DNA of 63,804 nucleotides from AC-32 sp036265535. GTDB taxonomy: Bacteria; Actinomycetota; Thermoleophilia; Gaiellales; Gaiellaceae. The translations under genes were made by a program, and so were the position numbers. Under the pieces are notes generated by a model, which saw nothing but the letters and a program-made list of their open reading frames with translations, made no database searches and had not been told where the DNA came from. Shown here in pieces: positions 46,783 through 56,300 of the stretch. The DNA lies in contig DATAOV010000005.1 of NCBI GenBank assembly GCA_036265535.1, positions 1-63,804 of the forward strand, given 5' to 3'. The stretch's first letter is position 1. Each line of letters opens with the position of its first letter.

Positions 46783-48092
46783 TACGCCTCGACGCGCTCG
46801 ATCCGCGCGCCGAGCGAGCGCAGGCGCTCGTCGATTCGCTCGTAGCCGCGGTCGATCTCGCCGATGTTCCCGATCGTCGAGGTGCCCTCGGCGCACAGCG
46901 CGGCGAGCAGCATCGCCATGCCCGCGCGGATGTCCGGGCTCGACATCTGCTGTCCGTAGAGCCTGGCCGGGCCGGTGACGACGGCGCGGTGCGGGTCGCA
47001 GAGGATGATCCGGGCGCCCATCGAGGCGAGCTTGTCGACGAAGAACAGCCGGCTCTCGAACATCTTCTCGAAGATCAGAACCGTCCCTCGCGCCTGAGTC
47101 GCAACGGTCACCGCGATCGAGGTCAGGTCCGCGGGGAAGGCGGGCCAGGGGCCGTCCTCGATCTTCGGGATCTGGCCGCCGAGGTCGTCTCGGATCACGA
47201 GCTCCTGGTTCGGTGGGACGCGCAGGCTCGAGCCGTCGATCTCGACGTGGACCCCGAGACGCTCGAACGTCGGCAGGATCGGCGCCAGGTCCTTGGGCTC
47301 GATGTCATCGATGGTCACGTCCCCACCCGTCACTGCGGCCAGCCCGACGAAGCTGCCGACCTCGATGTGCTCCGGGCCGATGCGCCACTCGCCGCCGGAG
47401 AGACGGTCGACCCCTCGGATGCGCAGCACGTTGGACTCGAGCCCCTCGATCTCCGCGCCGAGCGAGACGAGGAAGCGGCAGAGGTCCTGGATGTGCGGCT
47501 CGCAGGCCGCGTTCCCGATCACCGTCTCGCCGGACGTCAGCGAGGCGGCCATGACCGTGTTCTCGGTCGCCATCACGCTCGCCTCGTCGAGGAAAATGTG
47601 CTTGCCGCGGAGGCCGTCGGTGCGGAGCTCGAAGCGCGCTCCGATGTCGATCTCCGCGCCCAGCTCCGCGAACGCATGGATGTGCGGGTCGAGCCGGCGC
47701 CGCCCGATCACATCTCCTCCGGGCGGCGGCACGACGGCGTGGCCTCCGCGGGCGAGGAGCGGGCCTGCGAGCAAGAACGACGCGCGGATCCGGCTCGCGA
47801 GCTCGGTGTCGAGCTCGTGCGACGCCAGCTCCGAAGCCTGGACCCTGAGCTCGTTGTTGCCGGTCCACTCCACGTCGGCGCCCAGCTGCGCCATCAGCGC
47901 GATCATGGTCTCGACGTCACGGATGCGCGGCACGTTGTGCAGGACGACCGGCTCGCTCGTCAGCAGGCACGCGGCCAAAATGGGGAGCGCGCCGTTCTTG
48001 TTTCCCGCGGCGGTCACGCGCCCGCTCAACGGTGTCCCGCCGTCGATCACGAACGACTCTGCGACTGCTTCGCTGACGGCTGTCTGGGCCAT
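46782..48092 (-). CDS. murA: UDP-N-acetylglucosamine 1-carboxyvinyltransferase, Asp variant
   Basis: The 436-residue enzyme transfers enolpyruvate to UDP-GlcNAc, the first committed peptidoglycan step. It has AGNKNGALPILAACLL at the N-terminus, RIRASFLLAGPLLAR and the active-site loop GGDVIGRRRLDPHIH near 125-139. In E. coli that loop is GCTIGARPVDLHI; here Asp127 replaces the Cys attacked by fosfomycin, as in M. tuberculosis MurA. Intrinsic fosfomycin resistance is expected. The promoter is the 25-bp divergent region at 48093. Confidence 0.95.
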   Translation of the reverse strand: MAQTAVSEAVAESFVIDGGTPLSGRVTAAGNKNGALPILAACLLTSEPVVLHNVPRIRDVETMIALMAQLGADVEWTGNNELRVQASELASHELDTELASRIRASFLLAGPLLARGGHAVVPPPGGDVIGRRRLDPHIHAFAELGAEIDIGARFELRTDGLRGKHIFLDEASVMATENTVMAASLTSGETVIGNAACEPHIQDLCRFLVSLGAEIEGLESNVLRIRGVDRLSGGEWRIGPEHIEVGSFVGLAAVTGGDVTIDDIEPKDLAPILPTFERLGVHVEIDGSSLRVPPNQELVIRDDLGGQIPKIEDGPWPAFPADLTSIAVTVATQARGTVLIFEKMFESRLFFVDKLASMGARIILCDPHRAVVTGPARLYGQQMSSPDIRAGMAMLLAALCAEGTSTIGNIGEIDRGYERIDERLRSLGARIERVEA

Positions 48093-48117
48093 CGGAGGGG
48101 GCTATCCTAGCGGCGCC
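48093..48117. promoter_or_regulatory. 25-bp divergent promoter with symmetric -10
   Basis: TATCCTA at 48103-48109 reads as TATCCT toward the HD gene (nine bases to GTG) and as TAGGAT toward murA (eleven bases to ATG). Confidence 0.6.
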
Positions 48118-48681
48118 GTGGAGCCCACCCGAGAGCGCGCCTGGGAGACCCTCACCCGCTACACCAAGAGCGAGGCGTTGCTGCGCCATGCGCTCGCCGT
48201 CGAGGCCGCCGTCGGCGCCTACGCGCAGCGTTTCGGAGAGGACGAGGAGTTCTGGCGCGTGACGGCTCTGTTGCACGATTTCGACTACGAGATCCACCCC
48301 ACGCTCGACGAGCACCCACAGGAAGGAGCGTCGATCCTGCGTGAGGAGGGGTATCCGGAAGAGGTGATCGAAGGCGTGCTCTCGCACGGCTCTCACCTCG
48401 GCCTACCCCGCGACACGGCGCTGAAGAAGACGCTCTTCGCCTGCGACGAGCTGGCCGGCTTCGTCCACGCATGCGGGCTCGTGCGACCCGACGGGATCGA
48501 GACGCTCGAGCCCAAGTCGGTGAAGAAGAAGCTGAAGCAGCCGTCGTTCGCGGCAGGCGTGAACCGGCAGGACGTCTACGAGGGCGCCGAGGAGCTCGGC
48601 GTCGAGCTCGACGAGCACATCGCGTTCGTGGTGGGCTCGATGCGTCCGATCGCCGGCGAGCTCGGCCTCCGAACCGGCTGA
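48118..48681 (+). CDS. HD-domain phosphohydrolase
   Basis: The 187-residue protein has an HD/HDIG-type metal site: His in LLRHALAVEAAV (about residue 24), the HD pair in LLHDFDYE (about 51-52), His in DEHPQEGASIL and HGSHLGL. The Asp late in the fold is in ACDELAGFV. The family cleaves phosphoester bonds of nucleotides; this small type is often annotated only as HDIG-domain protein. GTG 48118 lies nine bases after TATCCT. Confidence 0.85.
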   Translation: MEPTRERAWETLTRYTKSEALLRHALAVEAAVGAYAQRFGEDEEFWRVTALLHDFDYEIHPTLDEHPQEGASILREEGYPEEVIEGVLSHGSHLGLPRDTALKKTLFACDELAGFVHACGLVRPDGIETLEPKSVKKKLKQPSFAAGVNRQDVYEGAEELGVELDEHIAFVVGSMRPIAGELGLRTG

Positions 48682-48706
48682 GGCTCCGCTTACGGTGCCG
48701 ACCTCA

Positions 48707-48729
48707 GTACGCGCGGGCTCTGCCCGTAC
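48707..48729. terminator. Imperfect hairpin between convergent genes
   Basis: GTAC-gcgc-GGGC and GCCC-GTAC pair around TCT with a four-base bulge, midway in the 97-base gap between the HD and aminotransferase genes. Confidence 0.35.
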
Positions 48730-48778
48730 GTCCGTCTGAATCGACTGGTCGACCCGCCGGACGGCAGTTCGAGCCGCG

Positions 48779-49858
48779 CTAGGGCAAGGCCTCGACGAGG
48801 CGCTCGAGGTCCTCGTCCGTCGTCCACCAGCCGCACGAGACCCTCAACCAGCCGAGCGGCGGAATGTCGCGAACGACCACGCCCTGCGCATAGAGGCGCT
48901 TGACGAGCTCGCCGGAGTCGCCCTCGACCCGGAACGAGACGAGCGTCGCCTGCCCCTGCGCGGTCACGACCTCCGCCTTCTCGGCCACGAGCTCGCGGCA
49001 GCGCGCCGCCATCTCGGCGGCCCGTTCGAAGCGGCCTTCGGGCGCGGCGTCGATGGCGGCGTCGAGCCCGGCCAGCGACGGGGGCGGCGTCCACCCAGAG
49101 TCGAAGCGCTTGGCGCCGGCCCGCGGCGTGAAGTGGCCGGTCGGCTCGTAACCGTCCTGCGAAAGGTAGCTCGGTGCGACCACCGTCAGCGAGTCGGCCT
49201 CGCGCACGGCCAGCCCCCCCATCCCGTCCGGGCCGCAGAGCCACTTCTGGCACGAGAACGCGTAGTAGTCGACCTCTCGCGCGTCCACGGGGATCGCGCC
49301 GACCGACTGCGCGCCGTCGACGAGGAGCGGCAGGCCGGTTCGCTCCTTTAGCTCATCCACGGGGAAGCGATTTCCGCTCATCCAACACACGTGCGAGAGT
49401 GCGAGCAGGCGGGTCTTCGGCGTCACCTCACCGAGCAGCACCTCGAGCGCCTGCTCCGGCGGCAGCTCGCGCGCCGGCGCAACGCGCACCTGCGCCGGGG
49501 AGGCGGCGAGGGCTCCCAGGAGCCCGAAGTGCTCGCCGTCGGTCGTCAGGATCTCGTCGTCTGCAGCGAGAGCCAGGCCGGAGAGGACGATGTTGCAGCC
49601 GTTCGTGGTCGAGGTGGTGAGCGAGACATCGGTCTCCGGAACGCCCACCGCGGCCGCGAGCTTCGTCCTCACGCGCTCGCGCAGCCCGAGTGCGCCCGAG
49701 AAGTAGTCGGCACCGCCCCGTCCCTCCTCGAGGTCGAACTGCTCCTGGGCGATCATCGCGTCGATGGTCGGGCGCGCGAGAGGGCCGTTGGTGCCCGCGT
49801 TCAGGTAGGCGAAGCGCTCGAAGACGGGGAACTTCCCGCGGGCTTCGTCGATGGTCAT
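48779..49858 (-). CDS. Class V aminotransferase (cysteine desulfurase-like)
   Basis: The 359-residue PLP enzyme shows YLNAGTNGPLARPTI at the N-terminus, TTSTTNGCNIVLSGL (phosphate site), LALSHVCWMSG, LLVDGAQSVGAIPVD (Asp to the pyridine N) and YYAFSCQKWLCGPDG with the Schiff-base Lys. A mobile catalytic-Cys loop typical of true desulfurases is not evident, so substrate is open (desulfurase, selenocysteine lyase-like or isopenicillin-epimerase-like). ATG 49858 overlaps the EEP gene stop (ATGA). Confidence 0.88.
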   Translation of the reverse strand: MTIDEARGKFPVFERFAYLNAGTNGPLARPTIDAMIAQEQFDLEEGRGGADYFSGALGLRERVRTKLAAAVGVPETDVSLTTSTTNGCNIVLSGLALAADDEILTTDGEHFGLLGALAASPAQVRVAPARELPPEQALEVLLGEVTPKTRLLALSHVCWMSGNRFPVDELKERTGLPLLVDGAQSVGAIPVDAREVDYYAFSCQKWLCGPDGMGGLAVREADSLTVVAPSYLSQDGYEPTGHFTPRAGAKRFDSGWTPPPSLAGLDAAIDAAPEGRFERAAEMAARCRELVAEKAEVVTAQGQATLVSFRVEGDSGELVKRLYAQGVVVRDIPPLGWLRVSCGWWTTDEDLERLVEALP

Positions 49859-50652
49859 TCGATCGTCACCTCCACCGGTGCATGGTCCGACAGCAGACGG
49901 CCGTCGAGTCTCCTGCGCTCGTCCGGCCAGCGCTTTGCGTGCCCCGAGGACGCGCTGCGAACGAGGATCTGGTCGATTCCGGAGATCGGCCGCGAGAAGC
50001 CCCAGGCCGGGCTCGTCAGCTGCTCCATCGTCTGCGAGCGTTCGCGGATAACGTTGAAGTCGCCGGCCAGGACGAGGGTCTCGCGGGGCTCCGCGAAGCT
50101 CTCGGCGAAGACCGAGGCCCGCAGCAGCTCGGAGTCCGGTACTCGCCAGTCGGGCACGCTCGAATCGTGCAGGTTCGCGATCGTCAGGTGGCGTTCGCCC
50201 GCGGCGCAGCGGACCGCATGGCAGACGCGTCGCTCCTTCCCCCATGCGAGCCGAATTCGCGGCTCGAGCTCGAGCTTTCGCCCCTGGAGTCGTCGGAAGC
50301 CCGGTGGGTTGAGGACGATCGAGTCGCTCCCGAGCGGCCGCAGCCCGGATCCGAGCAGGATCGCGTTCGCCTGCCCGGCCACGGCTGAGCGGAAGAGCCC
50401 GTGGTGGAGCTGCGTGATCAGGCGCCCCAGCTCCGCGCTTCCGAGCAGGGGACGAGCGGCGACCGCACCGAAGGACTGCATGTCGCTCCAGTCGTCCAGA
50501 TGGCCCAGCGCCCAGACGGGCAGCTCCTGGAGGCAGAGCACATCGGGGTCGTCTTCGGTTGCGAGCTGCACCATCTCCCTGAGAAAGCTGCGCCGCTCCG
50601 GAGGACTCGCGTTGCCGTGGAAGACGTTCCAGGTGCGGACGAGCAACGCCAC
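49855..50652 (-). CDS. Endonuclease/exonuclease/phosphatase family protein
   Basis: The 265-residue protein has the EEP fold motifs in order: LLVRTWNVFHGN, VLCLQELPVW (Glu), LTIANLHDSS, LVLAGDFNVIRE and LLSDHAPVEVTI (Asp-His). The family spans AP endonucleases, sphingomyelinases and lipid or nucleotide phosphatases; the substrate is not evident. No signal peptide. GTG 50652 diverges across 20 bases from the small acidic gene. Confidence 0.85.
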   Translation of the reverse strand: MALLVRTWNVFHGNASPPERRSFLREMVQLATEDDPDVLCLQELPVWALGHLDDWSDMQSFGAVAARPLLGSAELGRLITQLHHGLFRSAVAGQANAILLGSGLRPLGSDSIVLNPPGFRRLQGRKLELEPRIRLAWGKERRVCHAVRCAAGERHLTIANLHDSSVPDWRVPDSELLRASVFAESFAEPRETLVLAGDFNVIRERSQTMEQLTSPAWGFSRPISGIDQILVRSASSGHAKRWPDERRRLDGRLLSDHAPVEVTIE

Positions 50653-50672
50653 GAGCGGGCTAGTGTAAGCCG
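50653..50672. promoter_or_regulatory. 20-bp divergent promoter with symmetric -10
   Basis: TAGTGTA at 50661-50667 reads as TAGTGT toward GTG 50673 (six bases, leaderless) and as TACACT toward GTG 50652 (nine bases). Confidence 0.6.
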
Positions 50673-50984
50673 GTGCTTCGGAGACGGCGCTTCGTCGAGG
50701 TCATCGCTCGCCAGCTCGATCTGTTCGTCCGCGACCAGCTACAGCTGCTCGAGGCCTGCGACCAGGCCGAGCGCGCGTACGAACGGGCCGACCGGGACGA
50801 CGCCGAGGAGCGGTTCGGCGACTACCAGGATCTCGTCGAGACCGGGACGGAGATCCTGGCCGACCTGCGCGACAACTTCGCCTCGTCGCTGGACGACGAT
50901 ACCGCGGAGGAGTACGAGGCGGAGTTCAACCGTGCGGTCGCCAAGCGTCTGCCCCGCTTCGCCCTGGAGATCGAGAACCGCTGA
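50673..50984 (+). CDS. Small acidic helical protein
   Basis: The 103-residue product begins basic (LRRRRFVEVIARQLDLFV), and the rest is acidic and helical (ACDQAERAYERADRDDAEER, SSLDDDTAEEYEAEFNRAV). No family is recognised. Coding is supported by a TAGTGT -10 exactly six bases upstream of the GTG and by a paired hairpin after the stop. Confidence 0.7.
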   Translation: MLRRRRFVEVIARQLDLFVRDQLQLLEACDQAERAYERADRDDAEERFGDYQDLVETGTEILADLRDNFASSLDDDTAEEYEAEFNRAVAKRLPRFALEIENR

Positions 50985-51046
50985 CGTTCCTGGCCGGCCA
51001 AGGCCCGGCTTGCCTCCTTTGCCAGCGCCGCCCCAGGGAACGTCAG
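50981..51046. terminator. Long-range inverted repeat between convergent genes
   Basis: CTGACGTTCC (50981-50990, containing the TGA stop) and GGAACGTCAG (51037-51046) are perfect 10-bp arms 46 bases apart. The interior is GC-rich. It ends four bases before the stop of the opposing gene. Confidence 0.5.
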
Positions 51047-51049
51047 TAC

Positions 51050-51532
51050 CTAGCCGAGTCGCGCCGCGAAGCCACCGACGATCGCGCCGTAGGCGACGTG
51101 GGCGAGCAGCGTCCAGAGCGCCGTCCGGCGCCCGTAGTTCATCAGCAGGAACCCGGGCGGCTCGAGCAGCGGCGTCTCCTCCGCGTCGGTCCACGGCGTG
51201 CCCATGCGTGGGTGAATCGCCGGTAGAAGAACGGTCACGAGCGCTCCGCCGGCCAGGCCCGCGTGCACGACTCCCAGGGCGGCGCCGAACAGCCAGCCAG
51301 CGTGCGAGACGCTGAGGAAGATCAGGTAGTAGGCGAACGCGAACAGGAGCCCGTTCGTGAAGTGGATTGCGTAGCCGAGCACGCTCGCCGGGCCGCGGCG
51401 GTCGGTGAACACGGTGCCCAGCAGCAGCGGGAGATCCATCCGCGTCCAGCCGAGCTCCTGCGCGAACCGCAGCATGCTGGTGAGGACGATCGTGCCCACC
51501 ACGCCGCCGGCGAGCGCGCCCCAGAGCGTCAC
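51050..51532 (-). CDS. Four-helix membrane protein
   Basis: The 160-residue protein has hydrophobic segments at about 3-20, 52-75, 80-104 and 137-157 (for example NGLLFAFAYYLIFLSV and HAGLAGGALVTVLLP). A loop with HPRMGTPWTDAEETPLLEPP lies between the third and fourth. No known family. GTG 51532 overlaps the GH15 stop (GTGA), so it is made together with the glucosidase. Confidence 0.75.
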   Translation of the reverse strand: MTLWGALAGGVVGTIVLTSMLRFAQELGWTRMDLPLLLGTVFTDRRGPASVLGYAIHFTNGLLFAFAYYLIFLSVSHAGWLFGAALGVVHAGLAGGALVTVLLPAIHPRMGTPWTDAEETPLLEPPGFLLMNYGRRTALWTLLAHVAYGAIVGGFAARLG

Positions 51533-53337
51533 GCCACGCGCCTTCCGGACTCGGCATCCGCAAGCGAGAGCGCCGCGTTGATCAGGGCGAGGTGCGTCAG
51601 CGCCTGCGGGAAGTTCCCGAGGAACTCTCCGCTGTGCGGGTCGATCTCCTCTGAGAAGAGCCCGACGTCGTTCGCCAGGCCGACGAGCTCGTCCATCAGC
51701 GAGTGCGCATCCGCGAGCCTTCCGACTCGGGCGTACGCGTCCACCAGCCAGAACGAGCAGGTGAGGAAGGAACCCTCGTCGCCGGAGACGCCGTCCTCGC
51801 CGAGATAGCGGTACACGTAGGCCCCGTGCCGCAGTTCCCGGTCGATCGCCTGGATGGTGCGGCGGATCCGGTCGTCGCTCGGCTCGCCATAGTCGAGCAG
51901 TGCCAGCGTCAAGAGGCTCGCGTCGAGCTCACGAAGGTCGGAGGCGCGCACGTAGCTACGCCGCTCGTCGTCCCAGCCCTGCTCGTCGATGAAGGCACGA
52001 ACCTCGTTCGCGGCGGAGCGCCAGCGGTCTCTGCGGTCCGGAATCAGTCCTTTCGCCGCGAGCGCACCCGCCCGGTCGAGCGCGACCCAGCAGAGCGCCT
52101 TGGACTGGATGAAGTGGGTCGGCTCGCTCCTGACTTCCCAGATGCCGTTGTCGCGGTCGCGCCAGTGCTCGGTGACGTAGTCGGCGATCTTGGCGACCTC
52201 CTTGCCGGTGTCGCCGTCGAGCCGGCCGACCTCACGGGCGTAGAGCCAGATCGCCTCCAGCACGGCGCCGTAGATGTCGAGCTGCACCTGGGCCGAAGCG
52301 CCGTTGCCGATTCGCACCGGCGCCGAGCACCGGTACCCGGCGAGCTCTGGAAGCTCGCGCTCGGGGGCGTGCACCGAGCCATCGATCCGATACAGGACCT
52401 GCAGGCGCGGTTGGGTGAGGCGCGAGGCATGCATCAGCCACCAGAAGAAGGCGTGCGCCTCCTCGTGGAAGCCGAGTCGAAGCATCGCGTCGAGCGTCCA
52501 GCTCGCGTCGCGCAGCCAGGTGAAGCGGTAGTCCCAGTTGCGCTCTCCGCCGATCCATTCCGGCAGGGACGCGGTCGGTGCGGCCACGATCGCCCCGGAA
52601 GGCGCGAATGTCAGCAGCTTCAGCACGAGCGCGCTGCGCACGACCGCGTCGCGCCAGGGGCCCTCATACAGGATCCGACTTGCCCATTCGGGCCAGAAGC
52701 GGGCCGTGCGCTCGAGCCGCCGCTCGGAGTCGTCACGGCCCGGGATCACCGCCGGCTCCTTGTTTGCCGCGGCCAGCGAGAGAAGCGCGCTCTGGCCCTC
52801 GCCGAGCCGGAGCTCGCCGGTGACGGCGCCGTTCTCCAGCCGTCCCTCGCCCGCGTCGCAGAGGCCGAGCGCGATCGCGTCGGCACCTGCGTGGGCGAAC
52901 CAGCGGTCCGCACGGCGCTCGATCCTCGTCTCGACGCGGCCGTAGCCGAAGCGCGGCTCGAAGGTCCACGTGAGCGGCACGGTGCCTGCGAGCGCGTCGA
53001 CCTTGCGCACGAGCTCGCGCATCGGCGAGATGCGCGTGATGTCGGTGAGGGTCATCGCGTCGGTGACGCGCACGCTGCCCTCCGAGGTCGTGAACGTCGT
53101 CTCGAGCACGTTGGAGGCTCGCTGGTACCGGCGGGCGGCCTCGAACGGTGCCGTCGGCTCGAGTCGGAACGAGCCCCCGCGTTCGGCGTCCAGGATCCTC
53201 GCGAAGACGGTCGGCGAGTCGACGTTCGGCAGGCAGAGCCAGTCGATCGCGCCGTCGCGCGCGATCAGGGCGCCGGTCCGGCCGTCCCCGACGATCGCGT
53301 AGTCGCGGATCGGCGCGTAGCCGTCGATGCGCTCCAC
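51529..53337 (-). CDS. Glycoside hydrolase family 15 (glucoamylase/trehalase-like)
   Basis: The 602-residue protein has the GH15 two-domain layout. The N-terminal beta-sandwich (YAPIRDYAIVGDGRTGALIA, IDWLCLPNVDSPTVFARILD) is followed by the (alpha/alpha)6 barrel with GGERNWDYRFTWLRDASWTL and DEGSFLTCSFWLVDAYARVG (catalytic Glu). No signal peptide, so intracellular. Actinobacterial members include trehalases and glucoamylases that hydrolyse alpha-glucosides; which one cannot be told here. Confidence 0.92.
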   Translation of the reverse strand: MERIDGYAPIRDYAIVGDGRTGALIARDGAIDWLCLPNVDSPTVFARILDAERGGSFRLEPTAPFEAARRYQRASNVLETTFTTSEGSVRVTDAMTLTDITRISPMRELVRKVDALAGTVPLTWTFEPRFGYGRVETRIERRADRWFAHAGADAIALGLCDAGEGRLENGAVTGELRLGEGQSALLSLAAANKEPAVIPGRDDSERRLERTARFWPEWASRILYEGPWRDAVVRSALVLKLLTFAPSGAIVAAPTASLPEWIGGERNWDYRFTWLRDASWTLDAMLRLGFHEEAHAFFWWLMHASRLTQPRLQVLYRIDGSVHAPERELPELAGYRCSAPVRIGNGASAQVQLDIYGAVLEAIWLYAREVGRLDGDTGKEVAKIADYVTEHWRDRDNGIWEVRSEPTHFIQSKALCWVALDRAGALAAKGLIPDRRDRWRSAANEVRAFIDEQGWDDERRSYVRASDLRELDASLLTLALLDYGEPSDDRIRRTIQAIDRELRHGAYVYRYLGEDGVSGDEGSFLTCSFWLVDAYARVGRLADAHSLMDELVGLANDVGLFSEEIDPHSGEFLGNFPQALTHLALINAALSLADAESGRRVA

Positions 53338-53361
53338 GGCGGCGATTCTGCCCTGTGTGGG

Positions 53362-56300
53362 TCAGCGGTGGCCGAAATGATGCGCAGCGGGAAGCGAGCC
53401 GAAGACGTCCGCGTCGTCGGCGCAGCGCCGGGCGAGCGGGCTCAGCGAGACGAGCTCTCGGACGAGGACGTTGCGATTCCTCCCGTAGCGCTCGAAGCGC
53501 CCGCGCGCCAGCAGCAGCGGTTCGGCCCGCACCAGCGCCCTGAACCGCTCGTAGACCGACGGAGGCACGATCAGGTTGACCTGGCCGAACTCGTCCTCGA
53601 GCAGCATGAAGACGACGCCGTTCGCGGTCGCAGGCCGCTGCCGGGCCACGGCCATTCCCGCCACCGACACCGAGCGACCGGTGCGCTCCTCCTCCAGCTC
53701 CCGGCTCGAGAGCGTCCCGTCCGGCAGGTGCGGCCGCAGCAGCTCCAGCGGGTGAACGCCGACCGAGAGGCTCGTCGTCCGGTAGTCGGCGAGCATCCGC
53801 TCCCACGCGGTGTGCTCCCGAAGGGCCGGCGTCTCGGCGGTGGGATCGAGCGGCAGTGCGAGCTGCCGTTCGGCGCCGCCGCTCCCGGGCACCGTCTGGG
53901 CCCGAGGCGCCAGCCCGAGCTCCCAGAGGAGCGCCCGCCGGCCGCCCTCGAATGAGTCGCACGCGCCCGAGGCCACGATCGCCTCGAGCCGCGGCCGGTC
54001 GAGCGCGCTTCGCTGTGCAAGCTCCCTCACCCCACCGAAGGGGCCGCGCCGATCCCGCTCGGCCACGAGCGCCTTCGCCTCCTCCTCGCTCAGCGAGCGC
54101 ACGTACTCCAAGCCGACCCGTACCGCCTCGCCCTCCAGCCCGCACTCGGCGCGGCTGAGGTTCACGTCGGGAGGGCGCACCTCAACCCCGCGCCGCTGCG
54201 CGTCGCGCACGAGCGACGAGGGCGGATAGAAGCCCATCGGCTGGGCGTTCAGGAGCGCGCACAGGAACTCGGCCGGATAGTGGTGGCGCAGCCACGCCGA
54301 CTGGTACGCGAGCAGCCCGAACGCCGCCGCGTGGGACTTGGGGAAGCCGAAGGCCGCGAACCCGTTCAGCTTCAGGAAGACCGCCTCCGCCGTCTCCCGG
54401 TCGACCCCGCGACCGAGCGCACCAGCGACGAAGCGTTCGTGAAACGCCTCGACCGCCTCCTTGCTGCGCTTGCGGCTCATCGCGCGCCGCAAACCCTCCG
54501 CCTCGCCGACGGAGAAGCCGGCGAGGGCGATCGCGACCGCCAGCACCTGTTCCTGGAAGACGACGACCCCGAGCGTCTCTCGAAGCGGCTCCTCCAGCAG
54601 CGGATGGTCGTAGGGCGGCACGAACTCCGGGCTCTCGCGCAACTGCTGGCGGTTGTGGATGAACGGGTGGACCGCGCCGCCCTGGATCGGCCCGGGACGC
54701 ACGAGCGCGACCTGGATCGTCAGGTCCTCGAGGTTCTCGGGGAGCGTGCGCAGGAGCGACTGCATCTGCGCGCGACTCTCGATCTGGAAGACGCCGACGG
54801 TGTCCGCGCGCTGGATCTCGCCGTAGACGACCTGGTCGTCGAGCGGGATCCGCGAAAGGTCGATCGTCTTGCCGTGCAGGTGTGCGATCTGCTCGACGCA
54901 GTCCTCGACCGCCGAGAGCATCCCGAGCCCGAGCAGATCGATCTTCAGGAAGCCTGCGTCGGAGCACGAGTCCTTGTCCCACTGGCAGATCTGTCGCCCC
55001 TCCATTGCGGCCGGCTGGACCGGGACGAGCTCGACGAGCGGCCGCGTCGAGATGACCATCCCGCCGGGATGTTGGGAGAGATGGCGCGGCAGGCCGCCGA
55101 TCTCACCGCACAGCTCGATGAATGCCCGCCAGCGAGGCGACTCGAGCTTCGCCTCGCCGTCGGGCAGTTGCGCCAGCTCCTCACGCACCCGCCGAGGGCT
55201 GCCGTCGGTGAGCCGCGCCAGCCGCTCCAGCTCGGCGAAGGGCAGGCCGAGCGCCTTGCCGACATCGCGGATCGCGCCGCGCGCGCGGTAGGTTGCGAAG
55301 GTGGCGACGAGCGCGGAGTGCTCGCGTCCGTAGCGTTCGCAGACGGCGACGATCAGCTTCTCGCGGATGTCGCGCGGGAAGTCGAGGTCGATGTCGGGCA
55401 CCGAGACGAGCTCGCGGTTCAGAAACCGGCCGAGCGAGAGGCCGGCGTGGACCGGGTCGACGTGCGAGAGCCCGGTCAGGTAGCAGACGATCGAGCCGAC
55501 CGAACTCCCGCGGCCTCGGCCAGGCGGCAGCACGTTGCGCGCCAACGAGCCACCGCGCACCTCGAGCGCGCATTCGCGCGCCAGCTCGAGCACCTCCCAG
55601 TGCAGGAGGAAGAACCCGGCCAGTCCGAGCTCGTCGATCAGCTTCAGCTCCTCGCCGAGCCGTTGCCGGGCGCGGCGCTTGAGGCCGTTCGCGCCGCCGT
55701 AGCGCTCCTCGAAGGCGCGGTCGCAGACGCGGGCGAGCTGCCTGATCGCCGGCTCACCCATGTCGGAGAAGTCCGGGTAGCGGTAGCCCAGGTCCTTGGT
55801 CAGGTCGAACTCCAGGCGAGCCGCGAGCTCGCCCGAGCGCTCCACGGCATCGCGGTCGAGCGGAAAGCGCTCCGTCGGCTCGTCGGGCGGGCCGAGGACG
55901 GCTTCGCGGTTGCCGCGCCGCTCGGCCTCGCAGCCGTCGAGGGAGGTTCGGTGGCGAACCGCGACCAGCACGTCCTGGAGCGCGCTCCTGCGCAGGTGGT
56001 GCGCATGTGCATCTCCGGTCGCCACCGTCTGGACGCCGAGCGTCTCGGCCAGGTCGCGCAAGGCGGCGTTGCGGCGTTCGTCGCCGCGCTCGTACGGGCG
56101 CTGGAGCTCGACGAAGAAGCGCTCCCGCCCAAAGGCGCGCGCCAGAGCCGCCGCGCCGTTCGGATTGCGAACGGCGAGCCCGTGCCGCGCGCAGCCGGAG
56201 AGACAGACGAGTCCGTCGTTCAGCTCGGCGAGCAACGCCGGCCCGAGCGCGGGCGGGGCAAGCTCGGGTCCGTCGCGCGTGTGCGCATGAGCGGCCGTCA

